Positions 33,002 to 43,224 of a DNA stretch of 64,000 nucleotides are shown here, piece after piece. The notes under the pieces are model-generated. The model worked only from the letters and a program-made list of their open reading frames with translations, was not told the DNA's origin and ran no database searches. Numbering within the stretch: position 1 is the stretch's first letter; each line of letters begins with the position of its first letter. Both the position numbers and the translations under genes were made by a program. The stretch spans positions 310,001-374,000 of the forward strand of contig NZ_KZ319289.1 in assembly GCF_002744755.1 (NCBI RefSeq), written 5' to 3'. This DNA is from Leeuwenhoekiella nanhaiensis (GTDB lineage: Bacteria > Bacteroidota > Bacteroidia > Flavobacteriales > Flavobacteriaceae).

Positions 33002-36000
33002 TTATTGTTTAATCACTTTTTTGGTTAGTACACCATCTGCGTGTTTAATACTCAGGAAATAGGTTCCTGCGCTAAGCTGTGGTGATATGCTGTAATCGCC
33101 TGAGCCAGTATCAGTTTCAACCTTTTCATCCAGTATGACCTGCCCACTAAGCGAGAATAATTTAATGGAAAGCGTTTGTGCTTTACTAAAATTAAATCGC
33201 ACTTGTAGCCTATCTGAGAACGGGTTGGGGAATAGGGCAAGAGCATCTTCAGCAGCTTGCTTATCCTCGAGGATTACAGGGTTTTTAACCGTGCCCATCA
33301 CCGCATTTGATTTAAACTCAAAGCTTTTTGAAGTGGCTTTTGAATTCATCGCATCTGCAATGTGGAAAACCAGATTTTCAGGTTGATCCCCGTAAATGGT
33401 GATAAAGCTGAGATCCTCATCACCTACACGCTGGTTTTTGGCTACTCCTTTTAAAACACCCTCGGTATTCAATACAAGCAATTGGTCATAGCCTTGCGGA
33501 AGTCTAACAACGGCATTCATGGTCTCACCAAAGCCGGTAAACTCAGGTAAAACATTGGGTTGCTCTGTTTGAATTCCTTTGGCCGACTTCGACTTCGACT
33601 TATTGAAGATTGCAGGGTAGCTAAATTGCTGTGCAGTGGCTGCTTTAAGCATATATCCCTTACCTGCTTCAAGATAAGTAAGCGTCCCGCTCCAGCCATT
33701 ACGCGTATCGTAAATCGCAAAGAGGTTTTGAGACTTGATCACATCACCCTCTACAGGGCTAAAAGTGGCCAGTGCTTCACGTACCAGAACATTTTTACCA
33801 ATAGGATAGGGCAGCCAGTTCCAGTTTGTATTTAAGTTTAACGTAAATTGTGAGAGATCAACTTCTTCACCTTCAATTCTAAGCTGTTGTCCCTGAGCCA
33901 GATTAAACTTATACATTCTGGCAGTCGAAAGTCCGCCGCCATTGCTGATATCTCCATTCCAGCCGCTGTTTGCAGGATTGGAACCATCTTTATAATAGGT
34001 TTCCAATTGCGCTGGATTTACCGTCATAATTCGATCTGAGGTTGAAAGATTCATGGGAGAGGTCAGCGTGTTAAGATCTACAAAGAGCGGATCGTCTACT
34101 CTGAGCGATACCCAGGTCCAGCCGGTATTGAAACGTAAAACCTGTTCCATTACAGCAGTGTTCTCAAACAGGGCGGGATTACTTAAGCTTCCGGTAATAC
34201 CATTTACTTCGAAAACTACTGAATTTTCACTATTTAAAGTAACCTGAAGAATTTCGCCGGTCGAGGCATCCCATGCCTTAAAGCGCACATTTTCTGTAAG
34301 CTCATTAGTTCCATAAACAGTAAGGAAAGCGAAATATTCTGCATAATTGGCATCATAAACCAGCTCTGCAACACCCCGTACTTCATCGCCTACAAATGCA
34401 GCAACACGGTCGTACGGATCTTCAGAAATCACTCCGTCTATCTGAACACGAGCTATGACATTCATCGTATAGTCAAATGCAGAAGGGTCAACCGTCCAGG
34501 CTGGCTCTTCAGCAAGTACACGCAGGTCAACCTGAATTTTCTGAGAGTAGCCGAAATCGGTTTCCAAACTTATATTCTCAAGGTATTCACCTGTGGTCAG
34601 TTTTTCATCTATGGTTGCGATAATTGCAAGTTCGCTGGCAGGAGCAATAGTTCCCGATGTACTTGATAGTTTCAACCAGGACGGTACCTGAGTAATCGAG
34701 TAGGGCTGTGTAGTTCCTCCTTTGTTGAGGAGGACAATTTTAAAGGTGGGCGCTTCGCCACTTTCTTTAACAATCTTCACAATCTCGTTATAGCCTTCAG
34801 CATACCAACTTACAGGATTTTGCTGTATAAAGGCAGTCCAGGTTACCGGAGATTGCTGCATATTGTTAGCGGAGTCAAACATACGGTGTACTGTAATATC
34901 CAAAACCTGACCTTCAATTTCAGCTAGTCGGTTAACCACGGGTTCCAGAATCATTTCATCCTGATTGATTACGCGGTTGACCTGAAACCTGATGATGTCA
35001 CGTGCCGGTTTAAGAGCCGGAGTGTCATCGGTATAGGTAACCCTACCTGCACTGAGTTTGGCGTTACTGGGTATAACCGTATTATTACTATAGGCGTGGA
35101 AGTACTGCGGCCCATTTCCATTTAGCGGATCTGGGGCATTCATCCGGGCATATAGCATTAGACCAATACTCTCCGGATCTACCTCGTGATAACTGTCTCG
35201 TGTTATTTGTTCTACGTTACGTAAGGTATTCCACAGTCTGAATTCATCGATCTGACCGGTAAACTGACGGTCAAACGTCTCAAAACCACCCAGGTCTTTA
35301 GCTCCCCGAACACCCAGCCAGATTCGGTTACCGGAGAAGCCTCCAATGCCGGTCATGGGGTTTGAAGAAACCTGTTTGCCATCAACATAGGTGCGTAACG
35401 AACCCAATCTGTTTAACAGAAGCGTGACATGGTGCCAATTATTATCGGCAATCGAAGCCGTGGTAAGTGGCAGGTTTTTTCCTTCTGCAGCAAAAGAAAG
35501 GTTACCGGAAGCGTTCATATTAATGGCCCACTTGTTTGAGAAGCCGTTAGATTGAACCACATCAGTACCGTCACCTTTACCATTAGAGAAAAGGGTGGCT
35601 TCCTCTCCGTTTTCGGTCTTAACCCAAAATGAAATGGTCGCATCCATCTGTTCGGTTAACTGAACAAAATCGACATTGTCTAAAGTAAGGTATTGACTAT
35701 TCTCAAATTTGTATGCGGTGCCTTTAGGTTTAATATCCCAGTCTGCAGTAACGATTGCATGCTTGAAGCGTGCCAGATCGTTGGCTATGGTTCCGTGACC
35801 TTCATTCATAGGATAATAGCCAATGAGGTTGGCCTCATTTCCCTGTAAGGAGTTATACATGGTAGCAAAAGCATCTCCCAGTGAAATATCTTTATTCCAG
35901 ATACGCAGGCTGTGTATGTTGCCTATAAATGTATTACCACCTATAAAAATAGGATTGTCATTTGCGATTTGCATTGCGGTACCCCCGTTAGCTGCGTCAA

Positions 36001-39000
36001 GTACTCGTGATTCCTCATAAATCTGAAGATCTCCCGTTGCTTTCGTAAACGTAAAGGTATAATGATGGAACAATCCATCTGTGGCAATAGCCCCACTGGC
36101 TGTAACTCCGCCAAGCGTAAAACTGATCTCACCATTATTCAAACTGATGTTTAAACCCTGAGTCTGATTTACAATTGTGGCTGTCGTTGCCTTGGTAGCA
36201 TTTTTCATCCAAAACTCCATCGTAAAATCTTCATTCAGAATCATTGGTTTTTCGATGGTCATGGTGTTATTGGCTCCTGCAAATAATACCGAAACCGCGT
36301 TATCGATGGGTAACTGATTGGTCTTTCCTTTTATCTCAATTACCGAAACTGCCGAATTATAGAAGATGTTTTCATTAAAGCGAACTTTAAGATCTTCACC
36401 TGCAGATAAAATTCCGTCAGTAGGAGTAGGGGTGCCAAAGCGCTGTGGAGCTGTGAGATCAACCCTTCCCGTTACTACGTCTGATATAAACTCGGTACCG
36501 TTAGTACATGTGCTTCGGGCTCGTATTTCATAACCTCCATCTGCCAGTTTCATTCCGGCAATATCAAACGGATAGGTCAGCGTAGCATCGGTTATGAGGC
36601 TAATCTCATCTTCGTTGTTTGCTACGGCATCGTCATAAAAGGCCTGAGTACTGTAATAGGTTTGCAGGCGCGTCCAGGTAGGTGAACCTACAGATCTGTA
36701 TTCCAGATCAATTTTTTGGAAACTGTTAAAACCGGTATTGAACTCATTTAAGCTGATATTGACCGGATTTGTGGTTCCATCCAGATTGTAAGCCGTCTCG
36801 CGGTTAAACGTCCAGTTATTGAGTGGTGCGCTTACATTAACCGATGAACAGGAAGGTACAAACGAAGCCGAAATGGCCACCTTATCAAAGGTATTTACAG
36901 GATCACACCTTGAGGCCAGGTAAATGTTTATATTTTCATAGTTGTAAACATCTGAAACTGATTTTTCTAAAGTTAGTGTAAATTCAACAGGATCTCCCGG
37001 CGGTACAAAAACGGTAGTACCATTAGCGCCCAAATTAAAAATTGCATTATTAGGATTTGTTGTATTGTCTACAATTAAATCGAAATAGTTGAAATCAGCA
37101 TTGTCACTGGTAAAATCAGCCCTGTTTTCTAACAAAAGCTTAAATTCGGCTTTACGTGTTTCAGGGATATTCGTGACACTGGCAACTTCTACACTAATTC
37201 GTGGATCTTCAGTGCGTTGTGTTGCGTAGCTTAATTGCTCTTTGTCAATTTCTTCTAACTCAGGTATAACGCTTGCATCTGCATCGTAAGCACTATGGTC
37301 GTAGAAATTGGACAACTCAGCTCCTTCATAAGGACATGAGGTTCTACCGCCAATGGTTGTAAAAATGGGACCATTACCGTCAAACGTATTAACAACATCT
37401 ACGCTTAATAAATTGGCAGGGTCATTGTCCTTGAGGGTATAACTAATGTTTAGTGCACTGGCATCAGAATTGCTTGTTCCAAATTGGTCTTTTTGTTTCA
37501 AAAACCCGTTTACATTTATCACAGCACCAAAGGAATTGATTAAAAAGCCTAATTGAGTAGAAATTGTTTCGTTTACTTCGTTTTCAAATGATAGTGTTCT
37601 GCTTTTGATTATTAAACTTTCTAAACTTCGTGAAATCTCGCCCAAACCACTGTCAAATGAAATATTGTCTTCAAATTGATTTTTTACTATGTCGTCAGCA
37701 TATTCGTCTTCAGTTATTCTAAGTTGGTCCCTGTCATTTAATGCAAGATATTTGGTACGCTCATTTTCACGAATTACCTTTCTCCAGAGATTAATCTGCT
37801 GCTCATAAAAGCCACGGGTTTGGACTCCCGGGTCATCCGGTTTAATGATACCGTTGTCCAGATTGCTTATGATTAATTGCAAATCTGGGATTAGGCTGGT
37901 TAGTATAAACTTTTGAGAATACAGAAAGAAGGTTGAGGTAGGTTCCTCAGTAAAGAACACCGCTTTTTGTTTACTGATGTAAGCTTTTTTACCTTCTGAG
38001 TTTGTGAGTTCAAGATACGGGTTGGTGCCTCTAGGTGCAGCAGAACTTTGTATATCGTCAAATACACCATAGGCGTAATTTTTACTCTGGCCTATGTATA
38101 AATCTCCATCTGCACCCGTGAACTCAGGATCATCGCTTGTGGAAATAGTTTGATTGAACGTATAGGATACGGTGGTGCTCCTGCCATCAAATGAAGAATA
38201 GGAATACGAGGCACCAAAAGACGCATTATTAATAGTCTCGGTTTCAATCACCGGTCCGGCTAAACCACCACCGGCAGCGACTTTAAGCCCTCCTCGAGCC
38301 GTTCCGGACACACCACCACCAGCTCCAAAAGTAAAGGCGTTGCTTTTGGTTATCTCTATAGTTTGACCCGCTTCAATAGAAGCATAGCTGTTAGATCCCG
38401 GGGGGTCACGTAAAACAATATCGGGAATATCGGGTCCTGCGGTTATAAAGGTTTGACTTCCATCAGATTGACCTCCCATAATAATACCTTTATTGGTGTA
38501 ATTTTCTGCAGGATAATCCACCCCGTTGATGCGGTACTTAATATCCAGTGTTTTTGTAAAAGGTGGTGCTATTGCGGGTATACCGGCGCGAAATCTGTAA
38601 TTGATGATACTTGTATCATCAGGATCCCGTGTGATTTCTTCAGTGTCTGTAAACGCCAGGTTGTTTGTTACCTTGAGCTCTCCATCAATTACGGGCACTA
38701 TATCCTCAATGTTATTTCCCCCATCATAATTGGTATACCGTTCAAAAGTATTGAGCGCGATATCATACCACAGAAATTGCGTATAGATGGGATATGCAAA
38801 TCCTTCCGTACTTATTGTTTCGGTTTCGTTGATAGGTATTTCCTGATCAGAATTTTGACTAACCACTCTTAAAACCGGTGTGGAGCGATAGGTAAAACTT
38901 TTGGTGTATTGATAGGGATCACTTGTTAAGATTTCCGTATCAGAAACCGCAAATTCAGAAGTAACCTGTGGTTTAATATCCATAAGATTAAGCGTTTCCT

Positions 39001-41458
39001 TTGTCTGAATCAAACTGATACTCGTATTTGAAGGAATGCGTAAACCAGTAGTAGGATCAATACTGTAATTAAGCGGCAGCACATCTACACGATATTCACC
39101 AGATTCCTCATTCGTTTGAAAATTAAAACGGGTATACGGGGTAGGGTTTGCTCCGGTTGGGGCATATTCCAATGTAAGTTCAGCAACTCCAATATTGTTT
39201 TTGGAGCTTACCTGTAAGGTGGTGGCGTTTCCATTACTATCTGTAGTACTTACTTCATAAAGACCAGATCCACCAAAGCCTATGGGTTGCTCAGACTCTA
39301 CCGGTCCACCTACAACGCGCCCTACGAGCGTAACTTTTGTGGTGTCTACAAAAACAACCTGCTCTACGGCATCTTCAAAAAATTCTTGGGTACTACCCGA
39401 AGCAGCCGGGAATCTACCTCCATAAACAAATTCATGACCGTTCTTTTTAACCGTTATAAAGTGGTTTCCGATGGGTACCGAAACCTGAAAGTTTCCTTCA
39501 TCATCTGTTACTATCGGGGCACCATTGCTATCGACAACAATCTGGTTGTCAATATAAATATTTACCTCTTCAGGACTCACACGGGCATACCGTTCCAGAT
39601 AATCATCGGTATCATCATTCGGCGTGCCTTTATCATTAAGCCACCATTCTCCTTTTGAGTATTTGATACCGCTTTTTTCGTAATAATTATAAGCTTCGTC
39701 AAGAATACCGGGGCCTTCTACATAATCAATTCCAGGAGTAAGGTCCTTGAAATCCCCTCCGTTAACTTCTACAAAAGATTTAAATACGCCACGCGTATCA
39801 TAGAGAATTTTACCACTGAAGTTGAACGACGAAATGTCTACAAAGTCAATCTTATTGACCACCTCTGAGCCTTCTCCCAAAAATACCAGTTGTTGTGCCG
39901 GTTTAAATTTATGTTGACCAAATACCGGGGTGATATTGAATGATTCGCCGGTACCGGAATAGGGAACAGCAGTAATCTCATAATTTCCACTGGCATCGGT
40001 CACCCCCAATACGCCCAGCTGGTCTGATGCCGGAATGTTTCCTGCACCGCTTATCCACTGTACCCTGTTGGCATCAGCGGTATTCAGGTTGTAAAGTTCG
40101 CCGTTGTTTTTATTGTAATCAAAGCCCGATCTGGAGAGGTCATAGGCATACTGACCCGCATTTTCGTTGGCTCGCAGGTAAGAAATCAAGTTAGAATCAT
40201 TACCGCTAATATAGCGTCTGAAATCACGGCGAATATCCGCTTCAGTCAGGGCCTTTTTCCAAATGCGAATTTCGTCCATATCTAAAGGGCGAAGTCCACC
40301 GCTTATGACTTTGTTCCATTCTGTATCAGCCGTAATGGCAAGCGTGTTAGTAGTTGTGCCTTCAGTAACCGAGAAATAGGGTGCTGTGTATCCCGGCTCG
40401 ATATCCACTAATGCTTCATTTGCCAATGTAGCGTAAGAAGAAGTTACCGGGCGCCCGTTAATGAATAGTTTTGGTATTGTATTATGTTCCAGCACCACAG
40501 AAACGTGCGTAAATTTTGTGTTGAAATTTTCAATAGGAATCAGCACATCATCGCCTCGTGAATTGATTTCACCAGATGGTAAATAATTGTTCAATATAAA
40601 AACGGAACCACCGATTGTAAATCTCAATTCCCGTGAACCGGCATCAAATCGCGTATCTATATTAATGGCATTGGTAAAGCTTTCCATTCGGAAGAGACGC
40701 GTATTCATTTCACCGTCACTGGTGTAAGACTGAGCAGGTCTTAACCAAGCCTGGTAGGTAGCTGCGGTTGTAATGGGGCGGTCGATACCATCAACGGTTA
40801 TGCCTCCACCTGCAGGAACCCGCAAGGCAGCACCATAAGTATTAGCACTTCCGTTAGGATTGGCTTTTAAAATAACGTCTTTAACGGGATTACCGCCTTC
40901 AAAACTTACGTTACCCGTTACCACAGCGGTGGGGTTTCTAAACCCTACACCCGTAATAAAGTTTGAATAGCTAACCTCACTGTCAATAATACCATCAGCG
41001 AAGAGTTTGTACTCATATAAAACACCACCTTCTACATAACGATCCTCATATTGCGTTTCTGCTGGCGATATATTAGCCACAAAATTAAAGGGAAGTGATC
41101 CATCGGGCGTAAAAACCCTTCTGTATATCTTTATAGTTTTTAGCAGGTCAAAGTTGTTCCTGATCTCCCAATTGATTAAAACCTTATCCCCATAATAGCC
41201 TTTAGAAATATCGAAAGAGTCATCAGAAAAGGTTTCAAAAAGGTAGAGAACTCCCCAGGGAAATCGTATATCGGCCGGTCTTACCGGTCTTTCAGTCATA
41301 CGCTGATTTAAACCTAAAATGGGCATACCCACTTGTAAGGTATAGTTAGGATTCTGCACAGCCTGAGATACTGTAACCGGCTTGGAGCCATCACGCTGCG
41401 ACCATAACGAGGAGGTCACGAGCAGCCAAAAGCCCGTAAAATAGACTAATTTTTTCAT
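33002..41458 (-). CDS. Giant secreted LamG-domain protein with T9SS type A sorting domain (2818 aa)
   Basis: A signal peptide (MKKLVYFTGFWLLVTSSLWSQ) is followed by a fibronectin-like start. LamG/concanavalin-type domains lie at about 205-430, 1715-1880 and 1915-2090 (ITFTEFWMKN-like strands such as MEFWMKNATK, ISFWVKTENG). Carboxypeptidase-regulatory-like segments lie at about 480-560 and 640-700, and a long beta-rich centre follows. Near 2319-2420 is the domain shared with the next gene. Residues about 2740-2818 form a typical T9SS sorting domain (ALFPNPFSDRLQVRFN...LSAGTYFLSIKHADG...KVIKQ). It should cross the outer membrane by T9SS and be surface-attached or released. LamG domains suggest glycan or protein binding, so adhesion is likely but unproven. 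Confidence 0.88.
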   Translation of the reverse strand: MKKLVYFTGFWLLVTSSLWSQRDGSKPVTVSQAVQNPNYTLQVGMPILGLNQRMTERPVRPADIRFPWGVLYLFETFSDDSFDISKGYYGDKVLINWEIRNNFDLLKTIKIYRRVFTPDGSLPFNFVANISPAETQYEDRYVEGGVLYEYKLFADGIIDSEVSYSNFITGVGFRNPTAVVTGNVSFEGGNPVKDVILKANPNGSANTYGAALRVPAGGGITVDGIDRPITTAATYQAWLRPAQSYTSDGEMNTRLFRMESFTNAINIDTRFDAGSRELRFTIGGSVFILNNYLPSGEINSRGDDVLIPIENFNTKFTHVSVVLEHNTIPKLFINGRPVTSSYATLANEALVDIEPGYTAPYFSVTEGTTTNTLAITADTEWNKVISGGLRPLDMDEIRIWKKALTEADIRRDFRRYISGNDSNLISYLRANENAGQYAYDLSRSGFDYNKNNGELYNLNTADANRVQWISGAGNIPASDQLGVLGVTDASGNYEITAVPYSGTGESFNITPVFGQHKFKPAQQLVFLGEGSEVVNKIDFVDISSFNFSGKILYDTRGVFKSFVEVNGGDFKDLTPGIDYVEGPGILDEAYNYYEKSGIKYSKGEWWLNDKGTPNDDTDDYLERYARVSPEEVNIYIDNQIVVDSNGAPIVTDDEGNFQVSVPIGNHFITVKKNGHEFVYGGRFPAASGSTQEFFEDAVEQVVFVDTTKVTLVGRVVGGPVESEQPIGFGGSGLYEVSTTDSNGNATTLQVSSKNNIGVAELTLEYAPTGANPTPYTRFNFQTNEESGEYRVDVLPLNYSIDPTTGLRIPSNTSISLIQTKETLNLMDIKPQVTSEFAVSDTEILTSDPYQYTKSFTYRSTPVLRVVSQNSDQEIPINETETISTEGFAYPIYTQFLWYDIALNTFERYTNYDGGNNIEDIVPVIDGELKVTNNLAFTDTEEITRDPDDTSIINYRFRAGIPAIAPPFTKTLDIKYRINGVDYPAENYTNKGIIMGGQSDGSQTFITAGPDIPDIVLRDPPGSNSYASIEAGQTIEITKSNAFTFGAGGGVSGTARGGLKVAAGGGLAGPVIETETINNASFGASYSYSSFDGRSTTVSYTFNQTISTSDDPEFTGADGDLYIGQSKNYAYGVFDDIQSSAAPRGTNPYLELTNSEGKKAYISKQKAVFFTEEPTSTFFLYSQKFILTSLIPDLQLIISNLDNGIIKPDDPGVQTRGFYEQQINLWRKVIRENERTKYLALNDRDQLRITEDEYADDIVKNQFEDNISFDSGLGEISRSLESLIIKSRTLSFENEVNETISTQLGFLINSFGAVINVNGFLKQKDQFGTSNSDASALNISYTLKDNDPANLLSVDVVNTFDGNGPIFTTIGGRTSCPYEGAELSNFYDHSAYDADASVIPELEEIDKEQLSYATQRTEDPRISVEVASVTNIPETRKAEFKLLLENRADFTSDNADFNYFDLIVDNTTNPNNAIFNLGANGTTVFVPPGDPVEFTLTLEKSVSDVYNYENINIYLASRCDPVNTFDKVAISASFVPSCSSVNVSAPLNNWTFNRETAYNLDGTTNPVNISLNEFNTGFNSFQKIDLEYRSVGSPTWTRLQTYYSTQAFYDDAVANNEDEISLITDATLTYPFDIAGMKLADGGYEIRARSTCTNGTEFISDVVTGRVDLTAPQRFGTPTPTDGILSAGEDLKVRFNENIFYNSAVSVIEIKGKTNQLPIDNAVSVLFAGANNTMTIEKPMILNEDFTMEFWMKNATKATTATIVNQTQGLNISLNNGEISFTLGGVTASGAIATDGLFHHYTFTFTKATGDLQIYEESRVLDAANGGTAMQIANDNPIFIGGNTFIGNIHSLRIWNKDISLGDAFATMYNSLQGNEANLIGYYPMNEGHGTIANDLARFKHAIVTADWDIKPKGTAYKFENSQYLTLDNVDFVQLTEQMDATISFWVKTENGEEATLFSNGKGDGTDVVQSNGFSNKWAINMNASGNLSFAAEGKNLPLTTASIADNNWHHVTLLLNRLGSLRTYVDGKQVSSNPMTGIGGFSGNRIWLGVRGAKDLGGFETFDRQFTGQIDEFRLWNTLRNVEQITRDSYHEVDPESIGLMLYARMNAPDPLNGNGPQYFHAYSNNTVIPSNAKLSAGRVTYTDDTPALKPARDIIRFQVNRVINQDEMILEPVVNRLAEIEGQVLDITVHRMFDSANNMQQSPVTWTAFIQQNPVSWYAEGYNEIVKIVKESGEAPTFKIVLLNKGGTTQPYSITQVPSWLKLSSTSGTIAPASELAIIATIDEKLTTGEYLENISLETDFGYSQKIQVDLRVLAEEPAWTVDPSAFDYTMNVIARVQIDGVISEDPYDRVAAFVGDEVRGVAELVYDANYAEYFAFLTVYGTNELTENVRFKAWDASTGEILQVTLNSENSVVFEVNGITGSLSNPALFENTAVMEQVLRFNTGWTWVSLRVDDPLFVDLNTLTSPMNLSTSDRIMTVNPAQLETYYKDGSNPANSGWNGDISNGGGLSTARMYKFNLAQGQQLRIEGEEVDLSQFTLNLNTNWNWLPYPIGKNVLVREALATFSPVEGDVIKSQNLFAIYDTRNGWSGTLTYLEAGKGYMLKAATAQQFSYPAIFNKSKSKSAKGIQTEQPNVLPEFTGFGETMNAVVRLPQGYDQLLVLNTEGVLKGVAKNQRVGDEDLSFITIYGDQPENLVFHIADAMNSKATSKSFEFKSNAVMGTVKNPVILEDKQAAEDALALFPNPFSDRLQVRFNFSKAQTLSIKLFSLSGQVILDEKVETDTGSGDYSISPQLSAGTYFLSIKHADGVLTKKVIKQ

Positions 41459-41470
41459 GTCTAAATCCTC

Positions 41471-42346
41471 TTAAAGTTTAATGATATAATTCACCCCATA
41501 GTTGACGGGGCGTGTTTCATTATCACCTGTTAATCCAGAATTCCCCTTAACATCATGATTATGATCCCCAGCTGTTGACATTGTTGCTGAACTTGCAAGA
41601 TTTGGCTCATTGGGGGTGTTATCACTAGCACCCGTAGTATACTGGCCATCAATTGAAAGTAATTGATTATAACCACCATTATTATGGTTATGATTACCAT
41701 TAATAGTCGTTTTGAGGTCTATATTGTGTAAATGGGATTTAAAAGCCTCATCCTGTACTGCTCCAAGTGTTGTATTAACAGCGTTAAATCTATTATTTCC
41801 TGCCCCCCGTAAAAACATACCTCTTAGATCAGGAGCATTGTTAACACCCAATAGATCAATAAGCTTTTGAGAACCGGTTACAACAGTAAGGCTTGAGCCG
41901 TCACAAAGAACCCATCCATAGGGAGCCGTTGTTCCCATAAAAGGTATTATGGCACCGGTGGGAACCCCATTATTTGCTGAAATCGCGTAGGGTACGTGCT
42001 TTAAAGGTTCGTCTGAAATAATCGTTTGCCCTTCTTCAATTTTAAGATAAGCCTGAGTGTTTGCGATTACTACGTTATTTACTGCTCCGGGATCTACCAC
42101 GTGGCTAAAAACCCCAAAACTATCTGTACTAAGTGATTCATTATCCACATAAATTTCCTGCATCTGATTATTACTATCCAGATAATAAATGGTAAACTTA
42201 AGGTTCACAGTTTCATTGGATTTTGCAGTGTTGTTGTCGTCCCGTGCGATGCCCTGTACTGCAATTCCTGCGGCTTCTGCAGAAGTTTGAGCAAAAGTAA
42301 AAGCTCCCATAAAGAGCGCTAATAAAAGAAGTAGTTTTGATTTCAT
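41471..42346 (-). CDS. Exported phage tail-collar-domain protein
   Basis: The 291-residue protein has a signal peptide (MKSKLLLLLALFMGAFTFAQ). An N-terminal beta region (about 28-125: AVQGIARDDNNTAKSNETVN) ends in HVPYAISANNG. A tail-collar domain (about 127-291) shows PTGAIIPFMGTTAPYGWVLC, APDLRGMFLRGAG, a Gly, Asn and His-rich loop region and the end ETRPVNYGVNYIIKL. Tail-collar domains occur in phage tail fibres and also in non-phage bacterial surface proteins. A signal peptide and no other phage genes argue for the latter. It is first in the operon, 12 bases before the giant gene, so the two are probably made together. Confidence 0.85.
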   Translation of the reverse strand: MKSKLLLLLALFMGAFTFAQTSAEAAGIAVQGIARDDNNTAKSNETVNLKFTIYYLDSNNQMQEIYVDNESLSTDSFGVFSHVVDPGAVNNVVIANTQAYLKIEEGQTIISDEPLKHVPYAISANNGVPTGAIIPFMGTTAPYGWVLCDGSSLTVVTGSQKLIDLLGVNNAPDLRGMFLRGAGNNRFNAVNTTLGAVQDEAFKSHLHNIDLKTTINGNHNHNNGGYNQLLSIDGQYTTGASDNTPNEPNLASSATMSTAGDHNHDVKGNSGLTGDNETRPVNYGVNYIIKL

Positions 42347-42380
42347 TTGGATTTTGTTTGTTGATTAATACACCTAAACA

Positions 42381-42388
42381 CGAAAGTA
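42381..42388 (-). promoter_or_regulatory. Candidate -7 promoter box of the secreted-protein operon
   Basis: Read on the minus strand this is TACTTTCG, one mismatch from the flavobacterial TAnnTTTG box, about 35 bases upstream of the tail-collar ATG. No clear -33 TTG is present, which would fit a promoter that needs an activator bound upstream. Confidence 0.4.
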
Positions 42389-42410
42389 GAATGAACTGTT
42401 TGGGTAAACC

Positions 42411-42428
42411 ATACGTACCCCTACGTAT
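42411..42428. promoter_or_regulatory. Inverted repeat operator candidate 1 (7-4-7)
   Basis: ATACGTA-CCCC-TACGTAT is a perfect dyad. Its centre lies about 45 bases upstream of the transcription start expected from the -7 box at 42381, a usual activator position. The LuxR-type regulator encoded just upstream is the natural candidate. Confidence 0.55.
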
Positions 42429-42468
42429 AAGTTATTAGGCACTTACAGTTTTATGGGTACAGGTTTAA

Positions 42469-42486
42469 AATCGACATAGGTCGATT
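42469..42486. promoter_or_regulatory. Inverted repeat operator candidate 2 (7-4-7)
   Basis: AATCGAC-ATAG-GTCGATT is a second perfect dyad with the same 7-4-7 geometry but another sequence, about 58 bases further upstream. It may bind a different factor or be a secondary site. Confidence 0.45.
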
Positions 42487-42594
42487 AAAGGGAAGAAGCG
42501 GGAAATGCATAGAACCTAACAACCCAATAAGGCCTATCATGGTTTATTAAATTTTTTTTGAGAAGACGAGCGATTTTCCCTGCTATTGAAACTA

Positions 42595-43224
42595 TTATGT
42601 ATTCAGAAAAAGATCAGGATGTTGTTTTAGCCAAAGTATCAAAGCATTTGGGGAAGAAGTTAGGTTCAATTTATCAATTATGTTGCTCCGGTGTTTTTCT
42701 ACGGTGCGCTTGGATATAAACAATTCTTCGGCTATCTGAGCACTGGTATAGGTTTGCTCTAAATATTTTAAAATTTTTAATTCGGTAGCGGTAAGCTTAT
42801 CTACAGCACGCTGTTTGTAATCAAAATGAATAGACATCTTTAAGTCTGTACTGATGTATTCCCTTCCGGCTATAACCTCCCGCAAGCATTCTTCCAGTTC
42901 GTCTAAAGCCACGTTTTTAGTTAAGTAGCCGGCAATACTATCCCCTACTTCCTGAAGTATAGCTTCCTGTTTATGTAAAGTCAATATAATGGCTTTGGTG
43001 CCTATTTTTTCGTGTCTTATTTTTTTTGCGATTTCCAGTCCGTTTAGCTTGGGCATGTCAAAGTCCAGTATAGCTACGTCCGGTCTAAACTTCAGGATTT
43101 TATAAAAGGCATCATTGCCATCCTCCGCAGTAGCCACTACATCATATGCGTTTTTATTAAGAAAACTTTTCGTACCGTTTAATAGTAAGGGATGGTCGTC
43201 TGCGACTAAAACACGTATAGCCAT
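42595..43224 (-). CDS. LuxR/NarL-family response regulator
   Basis: The 209-residue protein has a receiver with acidic pair DD (9-10), phospho-acceptor Asp54 in VAILDFDMP and Lys in YLTKNVAL. The LuxR-type HTH (about 143-200) reads LTATELKILKYLEQTYTSAQ, then IAEELFISKRTVEKHRSNII. Its ATG overlaps the stop codon of the kinase gene by one base (TAATG), a sign of translational coupling. It is followed by the regulatory region of the tail-collar/LamG operon, so that operon is its likely target. No hairpin terminator separates it from the operon. Confidence 0.92.
   Translation of the reverse strand: MAIRVLVADDHPLLLNGTKSFLNKNAYDVVATAEDGNDAFYKILKFRPDVAILDFDMPKLNGLEIAKKIRHEKIGTKAIILTLHKQEAILQEVGDSIAGYLTKNVALDELEECLREVIAGREYISTDLKMSIHFDYKQRAVDKLTATELKILKYLEQTYTSAQIAEELFISKRTVEKHRSNIIDKLNLTSSPNALILWLKQHPDLFLNT

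Noticed and set aside
41471-42346. Prophage remnant because of the tail-collar domain
   Set aside because: It has a signal peptide, is in an operon with T9SS-type proteins, and no capsid, terminase, lysis or other tail gene is in the window.
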